Source of the DNA: Azospirillum oryzae
GTDB taxonomy: Bacteria; Pseudomonadota; Alphaproteobacteria; Azospirillales; Azospirillaceae
Direction of reading: 5' to 3'
DNA length: 64,000 bases
NCBI RefSeq assembly: GCF_900177515.1
Contig: NZ_FXAK01000007.1
Coordinates: 2,792,501-2,856,500 of the forward strand
The position numbers and the translations under genes were made by a program. How positions within the stretch are numbered: position 1 is the first letter of the stretch; every line of letters begins with the position of its first letter. This document shows positions 1 to 8,161 of this stretch, piece by piece. The notes beneath the pieces were generated by a model, which ran no database searches, was not told where the DNA came from, and worked only from the letters and a program-made list of their open reading frames with translations.

Positions 1-901
1 TGACGCCGGGAGCGGTATCGGGATTGATGCCGCCGAGATCGAGTGAGCGGACGCCGTGATGCTTCAGTTCCTGCATCGCCTTCCACAGCACCAGCCGCAT
101 GGCACCGCTCTTGCGGCCCGACTCGTTGGCCCAACTGATCTGACCGGTGGCGCAGACGCCGTGGCGGAAGAACAGCCCGCAAGCGACCGGGGCTCGGCCG
201 TCGAGCGCCGTCACCATCACCACACCGTCATTGCGGCTGCCGCCCTTGACCATGGCATTGCGCAGGCGGACGGCCAGCGGCCCGGTCATGGCGCGGAAGC
301 CCTTCTCCAAAGCCTGGTCGTGCTCCTGCTTCATCAGCCAGGGCAGGTTGTCGGCCTTCCAGTCGGTGTCGAGGACAAGGCCGGCCTTCTCCGCCCCGCG
401 CAGACGCTGGCGCCAGTCGCGGGCGAAGCCGGCGCGCATCGCCTCCTCGTTGCGGGTCAGGTCGAACCAGACCGTCCGATAGCCAGGGCCGACCTTGCGG
501 AAGCCGCAGCGGGTGAGCAGCGCCTCATTCTCCGGCCCGGCGGGCAGCTCCGGCAACAGGTTGGCGCGCCCGAGCGGCGACCGCGGGCAGGCGCGGCGCA
601 GCAGGCGGAACACCGCTTCCAGCGTGTCGGCATCGGGGATCGTGCCGTCCAGCCAGAGCGGACCCCGGTAGCATTGCCGGTCGTGGAAGAGCTTCAGCAT
701 GCGGCGGTCGAGCGTCTGGACCAGCCCGATCGGCTCCCCGCCGCGGCGGATCACGCCCAGGCGCGGGACATGGCCGTAGGTGCGGCCCATGGCGCGGGCA
801 TAGGCGAAGCTCTGGAGCAGGGTGGAGCGCGGGACGCGGGCGAACAGGGCGTCCCACTCGCCGACCGTTCCTTCATTCCAGGCGATGTCGATGTCCGGCA
901 T
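1..901 (-). CDS. FemAB/GNAT-fold acyltransferase-like protein (3' end cut off)
   Basis: About 300 codons are visible, from an ATG at 901 to the window edge, so the C-terminus is missing. The translation starts MPDIDIAWNEGTVGEWDALF, carries an early segment like LLQSFAYARAMG, and has a later half with WANESGRKSGAMRLVLWKAMQ and SLDLGGINPDT. That arrangement fits the FemAB / BioF2-like acetyltransferase superfamily (double-GNAT fold, aminoacyl or acyl transfer to cell-envelope molecules). The SD is a weak GGGGA just upstream. It follows motA by 29 bases on the same strand, so cotranscription is likely. The substrate cannot be read from the sequence; the family call is from recognition, not a search. 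Confidence 0.72.
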   Translation of the reverse strand, partial: MPDIDIAWNEGTVGEWDALFARVPRSTLLQSFAYARAMGRTYGHVPRLGVIRRGGEPIGLVQTLDRRMLKLFHDRQCYRGPLWLDGTIPDADTLEAVFRLLRRACPRSPLGRANLLPELPAGPENEALLTRCGFRKVGPGYRTVWFDLTRNEEAMRAGFARDWRQRLRGAEKAGLVLDTDWKADNLPWLMKQEHDQALEKGFRAMTGPLAVRLRNAMVKGGSRNDGVVMVTALDGRAPVACGLFFRHGVCATGQISWANESGRKSGAMRLVLWKAMQELKHHGVRSLDLGGINPDTAPGV

Positions 902-930
902 CGGGATCCCCGCTCGATCAGGGCAACAGG

Positions 931-1791
931 TCAGGCCGGCGGCAGGGCGGAGGTCGCCTCTTCCACCTGGGCGAAGGTCGGGCGGTATTCCGGTTCCAGC
1001 ACGTTGCGGGCGTATTCCACCGAAATGGCGGGCGCGTAGCCGGACAGATGGGCGATCAACCCGGTCTTCATCGCCTGATAGTATTTGCCTTCGGCGTGAT
1101 AGATGTTCTTGAGGCCGCTGGCGATGGGGGCGAGGAAGCCGTAGGCAACCAGAATGCCGGTGAAGGTGCCGACCAGTGCGCCGCCGATCAGCTTGCCCAG
1201 CACTTCCGGCGGTTCGGTGATCGAGCCCATGGTGTGAATCACGCCCAGCACCGCCGCCACGATGCCCAGTGCCGGCACCGCATCGGCCACCGCCTGGATG
1301 GCGTCGGCGATGCGCTGGTGTTCGTGATGCATCGTCTCGATGTCCTCGTCCATCAGGTCGACCAGTTCGTGCGGGTTGTCCGCGCCCAGCGACATCAGAC
1401 GGAGATAGGTACAGAGGAAGGCGATGGCATGGTGGTCGCCGTAGAATTTCGGAAATTGCTGGAAGAGCGGTGAATCTTCCGGTTTCTCGATATGCTGTTC
1501 GAGCGCCAGCAGGCCCTTGGTCTTCGCAATCTTGAACACCTGGTACATCATGGTGAGGACCTCGAGGAAGTCCTCCTTTTTGTATTTTGGGCCTTTGAAC
1601 AGGTGACCCAGCTCCTTGCCGGTGTGGGTCACCACCGATTTTGGATTGGCGATAAAGAAGGCACCGGCTGCCGAGCCAAGAATGATCATGAATTCGAACG
1701 GCATCCACAGCACGCCCATATGGCCGCCACCGAGGACGTAGCCACCGAACACGCTGAAAATCACGATGCCCAAACCGATAATCACGAACAT
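931..1791 (-). CDS. motA: Flagellar motor stator protein MotA
   Basis: The product (286 aa) is the usual MotA length: proton-channel stator subunit of the inner membrane that couples ion flow to flagellar rotation together with MotB. Two N-terminal membrane segments (about residues 2-21 and 28-48), a large cytoplasmic loop and two C-terminal membrane segments are visible. The functionally important prolines fall at Pro173 (AVPALG) and Pro222 (FLAPIASG), the same numbers as in E. coli, and Glu98 is kept in the loop with Lys at position 90 where E. coli has Arg. The ATG at 1791 is chosen over an upstream in-frame start at 1881 because it has GAAGGGAAAA before it and begins MFVIIGLG. motB is not next to it. 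Confidence 0.96.
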   Translation of the reverse strand: MFVIIGLGIVIFSVFGGYVLGGGHMGVLWMPFEFMIILGSAAGAFFIANPKSVVTHTGKELGHLFKGPKYKKEDFLEVLTMMYQVFKIAKTKGLLALEQHIEKPEDSPLFQQFPKFYGDHHAIAFLCTYLRLMSLGADNPHELVDLMDEDIETMHHEHQRIADAIQAVADAVPALGIVAAVLGVIHTMGSITEPPEVLGKLIGGALVGTFTGILVAYGFLAPIASGLKNIYHAEGKYYQAMKTGLIAHLSGYAPAISVEYARNVLEPEYRPTFAQVEEATSALPPA

Positions 1792-2147
1792 TCGGTATTT
1801 TCCCTTCCCATACCGACCACGGGCCGCATGATGCTGCCGACCGACAGATGGCCGGACATCGGTTGAGTTTCCGTGAATCACCCGAACGGCCTACCGCCTT
1901 CGCGACAGGCCGCGCGATCCTACCGGTGCGGGCCGGTCCTGTCACGAAAGGACTGCCCATTCAGGGTTTTCAACGGGTGCGGCGTGGACGGCAGGCAAGG
2001 GAGCGGCCGGGAGAATGCTGTGGCAGGGGGTGGGGCGCCCGAGAAGGGCACAGGATGGTCACAGCCCGGGACAGCGCTGCCAAAACGCAAAGCGCTCCGG
2101 CCGCCGGGTGAGACCGGGCCGCCGGAGCACTTGCAAGGTCGGGATTG
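1792..2147. other. Non-coding stretch between motA and the small exported protein
   Basis: Apart from a stem-loop at 2094-2128 I see no supported gene here. The short open frames on the plus strand have no SD and no recognisable protein character. The motA promoter should lie near 1800-1950 on the minus strand, but no clear sigma-28 or sigma-70 box could be picked out. Confidence 0.5.
2094..2128 (-). terminator. Stem-loop terminator of the His/Pro-rich protein gene
   Basis: The arms GCTCCGGC and GCCGGAGC enclose a further GC-rich partly paired core. Read on the minus strand the hairpin follows the stop codon at 2148 and is followed by TTTGCGTTTTGG, a weak T-rich tail. Confidence 0.55.
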
Positions 2148-2525
2148 TTAACGAAGCGGAATGTTCATCTGGACGCTGACGCCCGGCTGCGGCGCCGGCG
2201 GGGCGTAGATGACGGCCGGCGGCGGCGCGTAGGACGGAGCATAAACGACGCGCGGCGGGGGCGGCGGAGCCGGAACAACGACCACAGGCGGCGGGGCGCC
2301 GTAGATGACGACCGGGCCGTCGTCATGATGGTGCTTCTTCTTGTGGTGGCCCCAGGCATGGCCGCGGCCATGTTCACCAGGGTCGGCGAGCGACGGCGTC
2401 GCCAGGGCGGCGCCGAAAACCAGCACCGCCGTGACGGCCGCCATGGCTCTGGCGGCGGCACGGGCCACCCGGCGCATCGCCGTCCGCGGCGACCGGTTGT
2501 GCTGCATGATGGCTCCGGCGTTCAT
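2148..2525 (-). CDS. Small exported His-cluster / Pro-Val-rich protein, function unknown
   Basis: The product (125 aa) has an arginine-rich N-terminus, a hydrophobic segment (about residues 28-44) and a signal-peptidase-like site near ATPSLADPG. The mature part begins with a His/Lys cluster (WGHHKKKHHHDD) and continues as low-complexity repeats of Pro, Val, Tyr and Ala (VVVVPAPPPPP, VVYAPSYAPPP). The His cluster could bind metal, but that is inference. The ATG at 2525 is preferred over one at 2651 because AGGAG lies nine bases before it and it places the signal peptide near the N-terminus. I do not recognise a named family; similar low-complexity small periplasmic proteins are common in alphaproteobacteria. 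Confidence 0.7.
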   Translation of the reverse strand: MNAGAIMQHNRSPRTAMRRVARAAARAMAAVTAVLVFGAALATPSLADPGEHGRGHAWGHHKKKHHHDDGPVVIYGAPPPVVVVPAPPPPPRVVYAPSYAPPPAVIYAPPAPQPGVSVQMNIPLR

Positions 2526-2885
2526 CGGCCTGTTCTCCTGGAATGGGCTTGCATCGGCAACGGGAGCGGCGGTGGCCATGCCAGCGACCGCATACCCATT
2601 TCGATGGGATAGATTTTTATGCTCAGGCTGAGGCTCGGCCGGGTGGGACATTTTTCGGGCGCTGTTCGGTGGACAGGGACGGTTGCAAGGATGGCGACGA
2701 TCGATCGCCGTGCATCCTTACTTATCAACTGTAGAGCCGGGGGCACCGTGACCACCCGTTCGAAGGGGGTAGACCCGAAGCGACGGGCGATCGGCCTGTC
2801 CCGTCATGATCCGATAGGTGCCGGACCTCGTATCAGGCATCGTATGTGTAAGGATGCAAAGCCCTCCAACCGCCGAGCCGCACCG
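2526..2885. other. Divergent intergenic region upstream of the glutathione peroxidase
   Basis: No gene is supported. The stretch contains two copies of the octamer GTAAGGAT in opposite orientation (2714-2721 minus, 2848-2855 plus). An alternative start for the peroxidase (ATG at 2844) lies inside it. Promoters for both flanking genes must be here, but I could not identify boxes with confidence. Confidence 0.45.
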
Positions 2886-3473
2886 ATGACCGTCCGAGCC
2901 CGCCTTCGCACCGTCGCCATGGCGGCAGTCCTTTCCGTGTTGGGAACCAGCGCCATGGCCGCAAGCAACGCCGCCGCCAGCAGCGCTTACGACTTCACCT
3001 TCCAGGGCATCGACGGTCAGCCCTTGCCGCTGGCGCAGTTCAAGGGCAAGGCGGTCCTGGTGGTCAACACCGCCTCGCAATGCGGCTTCACTCCGCAATA
3101 CAAGGGGCTGGAGGCGTTGTGGCAGCGCTACCGCGACCGCGGACTGGTGGTGGTCGGCGTGCCGTCGGACGATTTCGGCGGCCAGGAGCCGGGGAACGCC
3201 AGCCAGATCAAGGATTTCTGCGAGGTCAACTACCGCATCGACTTCCCGATGACCGACAAGACGGTGGTGTCGGGCGACGGCGCCCATCCTTTCTACCGCT
3301 GGGCGGCCGACGAGTTGGGCTTCCTCGCCAAGCCGCGCTGGAACTTCCACAAATATCTGGTCGGGCCGGACGGCAAGCTGGTGTCCTGGTTCTCCACCAT
3401 GACCGATCCCGAGTCGGACAAGGTGCGCGAGGCGATCGAGAAGCTGCTGCCGGAGAAGGCGACAAAGTCGTAA
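2886..3473 (+). CDS. Exported glutathione peroxidase family protein
   Basis: Thiol peroxidase of the glutathione peroxidase family, reducing hydroperoxides; bacterial members usually have Cys rather than selenocysteine and often use thioredoxin. The peroxidatic Cys66 sits in NTASQCGFTPQY, and the conserved WNFHKYLV segment with the active-site Trp/Asn is present near residue 145. Residues 1-25 (MTVRARLRTVAMAAVLSVLG followed by TSAMA) form a signal peptide, so the enzyme should be periplasmic. The product is 195 aa including the signal. An alternative ATG at 2844 would add 14 residues before the signal sequence. The gene stands alone, divergent from the small protein upstream and convergent with ccmB. 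Confidence 0.9.
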   Translation: MTVRARLRTVAMAAVLSVLGTSAMAASNAAASSAYDFTFQGIDGQPLPLAQFKGKAVLVVNTASQCGFTPQYKGLEALWQRYRDRGLVVVGVPSDDFGGQEPGNASQIKDFCEVNYRIDFPMTDKTVVSGDGAHPFYRWAADELGFLAKPRWNFHKYLVGPDGKLVSWFSTMTDPESDKVREAIEKLLPEKATKS

Positions 3474-3488
3474 GGGTGCGGTTGCCCC

Positions 3489-4154
3489 CTACTCCACCGC
3501 CTGCCGCAGGGCCGCGGCTCCGGCCCAGGGGGCCAGCGGCAGGGCGGCGGCGAGGATGCCGGCGAGCAGCAGCAGGTGCGGGCGCGGGGTCAGCCCGTTG
3601 ATCGCCGCGTCGATGGCGCCGGCGCCGAAGATCAGCACCGGAATGTAAAGCGGCAGGATCAGCAGCGACAGCAGCACGCCGCCGCGCCGCGCGCCCAGGG
3701 TCAGCGCAGCCCCGATGGCGCCGATCAGGCTGAGGATCGGCGTGCCCAGAGTCAGCGTCAGCACCAGCACGCCGAACCCCTCCGCATCCATGTTCAGCAG
3801 AACGGCCAGCAGCGGTGCGGCGACGATCAGCGGCACGCCGGTGACCAGCCAATGGGCCAGCGTCTTCGCCAGAACCGCGGCCTCAAGCGGCAGGGGGGAG
3901 AGCGAGAGCAGTTCCAGCGACCCATCCTCGTAATCGGTCTGGAACAGCCGCTCCAGCGACAGCAGCGAGGCGAGCAGCGCCGCCACCCAGATCACGCCGG
4001 CAGCGATGCGGGCGAGGATGTTCGGCTCCGGCCCGACGCCGAAGGGGAACAGCACCACGCACAGCACGAAGAACATGACGGCGATGGTGGCGTCCGACCC
4101 CTGGCGCAGCGCCAGCCGCAGGTCGCGCGCGACAAGGCGCAGGAAACGGCTCAT
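3489..4154 (-). CDS. ccmB: Heme exporter permease CcmB
   Basis: Integral membrane permease (221 aa, normal length) of the CcmABCD complex that releases heme-loaded CcmE during cytochrome c maturation. About six hydrophobic helices are visible, e.g. AVMFFVLCVVLFPFGVGPEP near the N-terminus, whose FPFGVGPE segment is characteristic of CcmB. The DYEDGSLELL loop is also typical. Its ATG overlaps the ccmA stop by four bases, so translation is coupled. ccmC and the rest of the system are not in the window: 15 bases downstream the peroxidase gene comes in convergently, which is unusual for an operon that normally continues ccmBCD. Confidence 0.94.
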   Translation of the reverse strand: MSRFLRLVARDLRLALRQGSDATIAVMFFVLCVVLFPFGVGPEPNILARIAAGVIWVAALLASLLSLERLFQTDYEDGSLELLSLSPLPLEAAVLAKTLAHWLVTGVPLIVAAPLLAVLLNMDAEGFGVLVLTLTLGTPILSLIGAIGAALTLGARRGGVLLSLLILPLYIPVLIFGAGAIDAAINGLTPRPHLLLLAGILAAALPLAPWAGAAALRQAVE

Positions 4155-4834
4155 GGCGCAGCCCCTTCTTCCTCGTAGTCCTCGTCGCCGGCCTCTTCAT
4201 CGTCGGCGTAGGGGGCGAACTCGTCCAGATGCAGTTCCTCGCCGCCGGGGGTGGCGATGTCGGTGTGGGTGGACAGCACCACCATGCCGCCCTGGGCGCG
4301 GTGTTCGGCGATCAGCCCCTCGAACAGGGCGATGGCGGCGCGGTCGAGCGCCACGGTCGGCTCGTCCAGCAGCCACAGCGTCGCAGGTGCAGCGAGAAGC
4401 CGCGCCAGGTTCAGCCGGCGCTTCTGCCCGGCCGACAGGTAGCGACCCGGCACCCCGGCGATGTGCGGCACACCCAGGCGGTCGAGTGCGGCCCGCGCGT
4501 TGGCGGCCGGATCGGCGGCCCCGGCCAGCGCCGCCCAGAAGGCGAGATTCTCCGCCGCCGTCAGCACCGGCTTCACCGCGTCGAGATGGCCGACATACTG
4601 CACCCGCGACCGGTGACCGTCGGGATCCTCGGAAACCGGCACCCCATCCCAGCCCAGCGTCCCACGCAGCGGCTTCAGCAGCCCGGCCATCACCCGCAGC
4701 AGGCTGGACTTGCCGCTGCCGTTCGGGCCGAGCAGCACCAAGGCGCCGCCGGGGGCAATGCGGAACTCCAGCCCGGTGAAGACCAGACGGTCGCCACGCA
4801 GGCAGGTCAGCTCTGATCCGGCGAAGACGGGCAT
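4151..4834 (-). CDS. ccmA: Cytochrome c biogenesis ATPase CcmA with acidic C-terminal tail
   Basis: ABC ATPase (227 aa) that energises the CcmABCD heme-handling complex at the inner membrane. Walker A is GPNGSGKS (residues 36-43), the signature is LSAGQKRR (from 133), Walker B is LWLLDEP (153-159), and the switch His is in STHTD. The final 25 or so residues form an acidic tail (DDEEAGDEDYEEEG) that typical CcmA proteins of about 205 aa lack. It heads a two-gene unit with ccmB. A strong terminator for another minus-strand transcript lies about 120 bases upstream. Confidence 0.94.
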   Translation of the reverse strand: MPVFAGSELTCLRGDRLVFTGLEFRIAPGGALVLLGPNGSGKSSLLRVMAGLLKPLRGTLGWDGVPVSEDPDGHRSRVQYVGHLDAVKPVLTAAENLAFWAALAGAADPAANARAALDRLGVPHIAGVPGRYLSAGQKRRLNLARLLAAPATLWLLDEPTVALDRAAIALFEGLIAEHRAQGGMVVLSTHTDIATPGGEELHLDEFAPYADDEEAGDEDYEEEGAAP

Positions 4835-4952
4835 GGGAACGGGTCGCGCTTCCGGTTGAGGGAGGCGCTGCTATAGCACAGGGGAACGGGAAAGCCGGAG
4901 CAAGAATGCTGTCGCAGCTTCCCGCCGCCGCCCCGCCCGAAAGAACCCGCCC

Positions 4953-4993
4953 AAAAGAAAAGGCCACCGCGAGGGGGTTCTCGCGATGGCCTT
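4953..4993 (-). terminator. Strong rho-independent terminator reading away from the yidE-like gene
   Basis: Arms AAGGCCACCGCGAG and CTCGCGATGGCCTT (one mismatch) enclose a six-base loop. On the minus strand the stem is followed by a T-rich run (read from AAAAGAAAA on the plus strand at 4953-4961). It terminates a transcript that has no protein gene upstream, which is the basis for the small-RNA call. Confidence 0.8.
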
Positions 4994-5118
4994 GCGTCCG
5001 GCCGGGTCCGGCCGGTCGATACCTTGTGGAACGGCTTCCATTCGTCGCTGCGGTGGCGCTAGGGGGAACGCCGGTGCGCGACCTGCGGGGCCGGTTGCTT
5101 GAGACAAGGTCTATGGGA
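4953..5118 (-). ncRNA. Candidate structured small RNA, family unknown
   Basis: On the minus strand, ACCTTGT (5104-5110) can pair with ACAAGGT (5021-5027). Inside that, GTCGC/GCGAC (5078-5082 with 5044-5048) and GGCG/CGCC (5069-5072 with 5055-5058) nest as an apical stem, leaving an internal bubble. A CCGGCCG/CGGCCGG hairpin and then the terminator follow. The roughly 165-nt size and a long stem with a central bubble recall 6S RNA, but I see no sequence signature that proves it. Ends are estimates. Confidence 0.4.
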
Positions 5119-5400
5119 AGAAAATGGCAAAATTTGGATGGAGTTCGAGGAATCGGACGCCGCCCCATGACGGGCCGCATGCCTCGAAGCGCTGCACTTC
5201 CATGCGTTTGCCGCAGCGCCGGGTGCCGGGATTGTCACGGCTAAAGGCCGGGCACTTGTTCTGAATCAACGCTTTGCCCGCCATCCTGCCGCATCGTCGC
5301 GCCAATCTGCCCCGATCGAAGGGGGAGCGCCGCAGTCATCCGGGCTCCCACCGAACACGGCGGCGGTTTGCCCAAATGTGTTCAGGAAGCGAGTTGCGCC

Positions 5401-7080
5401 ATGTCGGCTTTCGCAGACATCCTCCAGGCCATGCCGCCGATCGCGCGGGTGGTGCTCATGCTCGGTCTCGTGTCGGCGGCGGGCGTGGCGCTCGGCCATA
5501 TCAAGATCCGCGGGGTCGGGCTCGGCATCGGCGGGGTGCTGTTCTCCGGCATCGCCGGCGGACATATCGCCAAGCAGGCGGGCATCGCCTTCAACCCGGA
5601 GATGATGGACTTCATCCGCGATTTCGGCCTGATCCTGTTCGTCTACACCATCGGCATCCAGGTCGGCCCCGGCTTTTTCGCGGCGCTGCGCCGCAGCGGG
5701 CTGGCGCTGAACGGGCTGGCGCTGCTGATGGTGGGCTCCAGCATCCTGCTGACCGCGGCGCTCGTGTCGTCGGGGGCGCTGTCGCTGGGCTCCTCGCTCG
5801 GCGTGTTCGCCGGCGCGGTGACCAACGCACCGGCGCTCGCCGCCACCCAGCAGGTGCTGACGGAGGTCGGGGCCGATGCGGCGGTGATGGCCCTGCCCGG
5901 CCTTGCCTTCGCCGTCACCTACCCCTTCGGCATCGCCGGCAACCTGCTGGCGATGGCCGCCGTCCGCATCCTGTTCCGCATCGACCCGGAGGCCGAGGCC
6001 GCCCGCTTCGAGGAATGCCGCCGCGCCGAGGTGTCGACTCTGGAGACCATGGACCTGACCGTGCGCAACCCGGAGCTTGCGGGCCGGCCGCTCGGCTCCA
6101 TCGACGCGCTGTGCGACCATGGCGTGGTCGCCTCCCGCCTGCTGCGCGACGGCACGCTGTGCGTCCCCCACAACAACACCTGCCTGACGCTGGGCGACGT
6201 GCTGCATGTGGTCGGGCCGCGGCCGAAGCTGGAACAGGTGCGGAGCCTGCTGGGACAGGAGTTCGACCGGCCGCTGACCACCAAGGGCACTGACCTGAAA
6301 TGGGAGCGCATCGTCGTCACCAACAATGGCGTGCTGGGCAAGTCGATCGCGGCGCTGAACCTGCAGGACGCCCATGACGTGGTGGTCAGCCGCGTCAACC
6401 GGTCGGGCGTGGAGCTGGTGCCGACCCCGGCGCTGAAGCTGCAATTCGGCGACATCCTGACGGTGATCGGCCGGCCGGACAGCCTCGCCGCCGTCGGCCG
6501 GGTCTTCGGCAACTCCGCCCGCAAGCTGCAGCAGGTGGAGATGATCCCGATGTTCCTGGGCATCGCGCTGGGCGCGGCGCTGGGCGCCATCCCGATCTTC
6601 CTGCCGGGCATGCCGGCGCCGCTGCGCCTCGGCCTTGCCGGCGGGCCGCTGATCGTCGCGCTGATCCTGGGCCGCGTCGGCCATGTCGGGCCGCTGGTGT
6701 GGTTCATGCCGCCGGCCGCCAATCTGGCGCTGCGCGAGATCGGCATCATCCTGTTCCTCGCCGTTCTGGGCATCGCCTCGGGCGACCGTTTCGTCGCCAC
6801 GCTGGCCAGCGGCGCCGGCTGGCCCTGGATGATGTGGGGCGTGCTGGTGACGCTGGTGCCGCTGATGCTGACCGGGCTGGTCGCACGCGGGCTGATGAAG
6901 CTGAATTTCCTGACCATCTGCGGCGTGCTTGCCGGGTCGCAGACCAACCCGCCGGGGCTGGCCTATGCCAACGCGCTGGTCGCGTCGGAGGCGCCGGCGC
7001 TGGCCTACGCCACCGTCTATCCGCTGGCGATGTGCCTGCGTATCCTGGGGCCGCAGATTCTGGTACTTTTGTTGTGGTGA
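5401..7080 (+). CDS. AspT/YidE-type membrane transporter with two RCK_C (TrkA-C) domains
   Basis: The product (559 aa) has the symmetrical layout of the AspT/YbjL/YidE exchanger family: about five membrane helices (residues 10-185), two soluble TrkA-C-like regulatory domains (about 200-275 and 285-370), then about five more helices (380-559). The helical halves carry the family hallmarks NPEMMDFIRDFGLILFVYTI-like and AGSQTNPPGLAYAN segments. Characterised members exchange amino acids or dicarboxylates across the inner membrane; the substrate here is not deducible. The ATG at 5401 is chosen over one at 5368, with AGGAAG 11 bases upstream. It is monocistronic by position. Confidence 0.88.
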   Translation: MSAFADILQAMPPIARVVLMLGLVSAAGVALGHIKIRGVGLGIGGVLFSGIAGGHIAKQAGIAFNPEMMDFIRDFGLILFVYTIGIQVGPGFFAALRRSGLALNGLALLMVGSSILLTAALVSSGALSLGSSLGVFAGAVTNAPALAATQQVLTEVGADAAVMALPGLAFAVTYPFGIAGNLLAMAAVRILFRIDPEAEAARFEECRRAEVSTLETMDLTVRNPELAGRPLGSIDALCDHGVVASRLLRDGTLCVPHNNTCLTLGDVLHVVGPRPKLEQVRSLLGQEFDRPLTTKGTDLKWERIVVTNNGVLGKSIAALNLQDAHDVVVSRVNRSGVELVPTPALKLQFGDILTVIGRPDSLAAVGRVFGNSARKLQQVEMIPMFLGIALGAALGAIPIFLPGMPAPLRLGLAGGPLIVALILGRVGHVGPLVWFMPPAANLALREIGIILFLAVLGIASGDRFVATLASGAGWPWMMWGVLVTLVPLMLTGLVARGLMKLNFLTICGVLAGSQTNPPGLAYANALVASEAPALAYATVYPLAMCLRILGPQILVLLLW

Positions 7081-7260
7081 CGCACTGTTTTCGGACACAA
7101 GCGGCTTAACGTGCATTTGATGTGAAATCTGCGTTGCGAAACGCGCATGCCCCGGTCTAGCCTGTGCCGCAATGGTCATACCGACGCCATGGCCGGCCGC
7201 CTCGGCCCGCCGCGTCGGCGCGACCGTCACCCGCCACCCGAACCAGCCGGTTTTTCGCGC

Positions 7261-8067
7261 ATGCACCGTCACCCGCCAGTCAGCGAGTCCGCTCCCGCCG
7301 CCGTCGTCGTGGAGGATCTGCACAAGCGGTTCGGCGAGCTGGAGGTGCTGAAGGGCGTCTCGCTGACCGCCCGCGAGGGCGACGTCATCACGCTGATCGG
7401 CTCGTCGGGCTCGGGCAAGAGCACGCTGCTGCGCTGCATCAACATGCTGGAGATCCCGGACGACGGACGGGTCGTCATCGGCGGCGAGGCCATCGCGCTG
7501 AAGAAGACGCGCGGCGGCGCCAGCGTCCCCGCCGACACCCGTCAGGTGGAGCGCATCCGCACCAGCCTCGGCATGGTGTTCCAGAGCTTCAACCTCTGGA
7601 CCCACATGACCATCCTGCAGAATGTGATCGAGGCGCCGGTGCATGTGCTGGGCGTGCCGAAGGCGGAAGCCGTCGACCGCGCCCGCATGCTGCTGGACAA
7701 GGTCGGCATCCTGGCCAAGGCCGACGCCTATCCGGTTCAGCTGTCGGGCGGCCAGCAGCAGCGCGCCGCCATCGCCCGCGCGCTCGCCATGCAGCCCAAG
7801 GTCATGCTGTTCGACGAGCCGACCTCGGCGCTCGACCCCGAACTGGTCGGCGAGGTTCTGCGCGTCATCCGCCAGTTGGCGGACGAAGGCAACACGATGA
7901 TCCTGGTAACGCACGAGATGGGCTTCGCCCGCGAAGTGGCGTCCAAGGTGGTTTTCCTGCACCAGGGGCGGATCGAGGAGGAGGGGTCACCCGACAAGGT
8001 GCTGACCGACCCCGACTCGGACCGGGTGCGGCAGTTCCTCTCGCGCCATCTGTCCGGCGCGGCGTGA
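7261..8067 (+). CDS. Polar amino-acid ABC transporter ATP-binding protein (HisP/ArtP type)
   Basis: ATPase (268 aa) of a periplasmic-binding-protein-dependent amino-acid importer. Walker A GSSGSGKS is at 47-54, signature LSGGQQQR at 161-168, Walker B VMLFDEP at 181-187, and the switch His in VTHEM. The inserted segment LKKTRGGASVPADTRQVERI and the phrase VFQSFNLWTHMT are typical of the HisP/OccP/NocP subgroup (histidine, arginine, octopine, lysine). It heads a four-gene cluster with its binding protein and two permeases. The start is uncertain: ATG 7261 has no clear SD, and ATG 7147 is an in-frame alternative. Confidence 0.93.
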   Translation: MHRHPPVSESAPAAVVVEDLHKRFGELEVLKGVSLTAREGDVITLIGSSGSGKSTLLRCINMLEIPDDGRVVIGGEAIALKKTRGGASVPADTRQVERIRTSLGMVFQSFNLWTHMTILQNVIEAPVHVLGVPKAEAVDRARMLLDKVGILAKADAYPVQLSGGQQQRAAIARALAMQPKVMLFDEPTSALDPELVGEVLRVIRQLADEGNTMILVTHEMGFAREVASKVVFLHQGRIEEEGSPDKVLTDPDSDRVRQFLSRHLSGAA

Positions 8068-8161
8068 GGGGACGAGGCAGAGGGCAGGACCGGACCGTCA
8101 GAAACAGCCCGGCCCCGGCAGGGGCCAGAGAACGGGCGAACCGAACAGAGGAGTGTGTTCG

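Larger units (their letters stand above)
4835..5400. other. Intergenic region with a candidate small RNA and no supported protein gene
   Basis: The region between ccmA and the divergent transporter holds short open frames without SD or recognisable protein character. It contains a strong hairpin with a T-rich tail at 4953-4993 (minus-strand sense) preceded by about 130 bases with nested complementarity, annotated separately. An AT-rich patch at 5120-5140 may be the promoter area of that transcript. Confidence 0.5.

Noticed and set aside
4197..5180. 327-codon minus frame across ccmA and the intergenic region
   Set aside because: It overlaps ccmA in another frame, is Arg/Gly/Ala-rich, and would cross the strong terminator at 4953-4993.
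7224..7278. Direct repeat ACCGTCACCCGCCA before and inside the ABC ATPase start
   Set aside because: Only two copies 41 bases apart; probably chance or a slight duplication, with no function suggested.
5266..7962. 898-codon open frame on the minus strand
   Set aside because: It runs antisense to the YidE-type and HisP-type genes, is His/Gln/Ala-rich with no domain, and has no SD. It is a by-product of high third-position GC.
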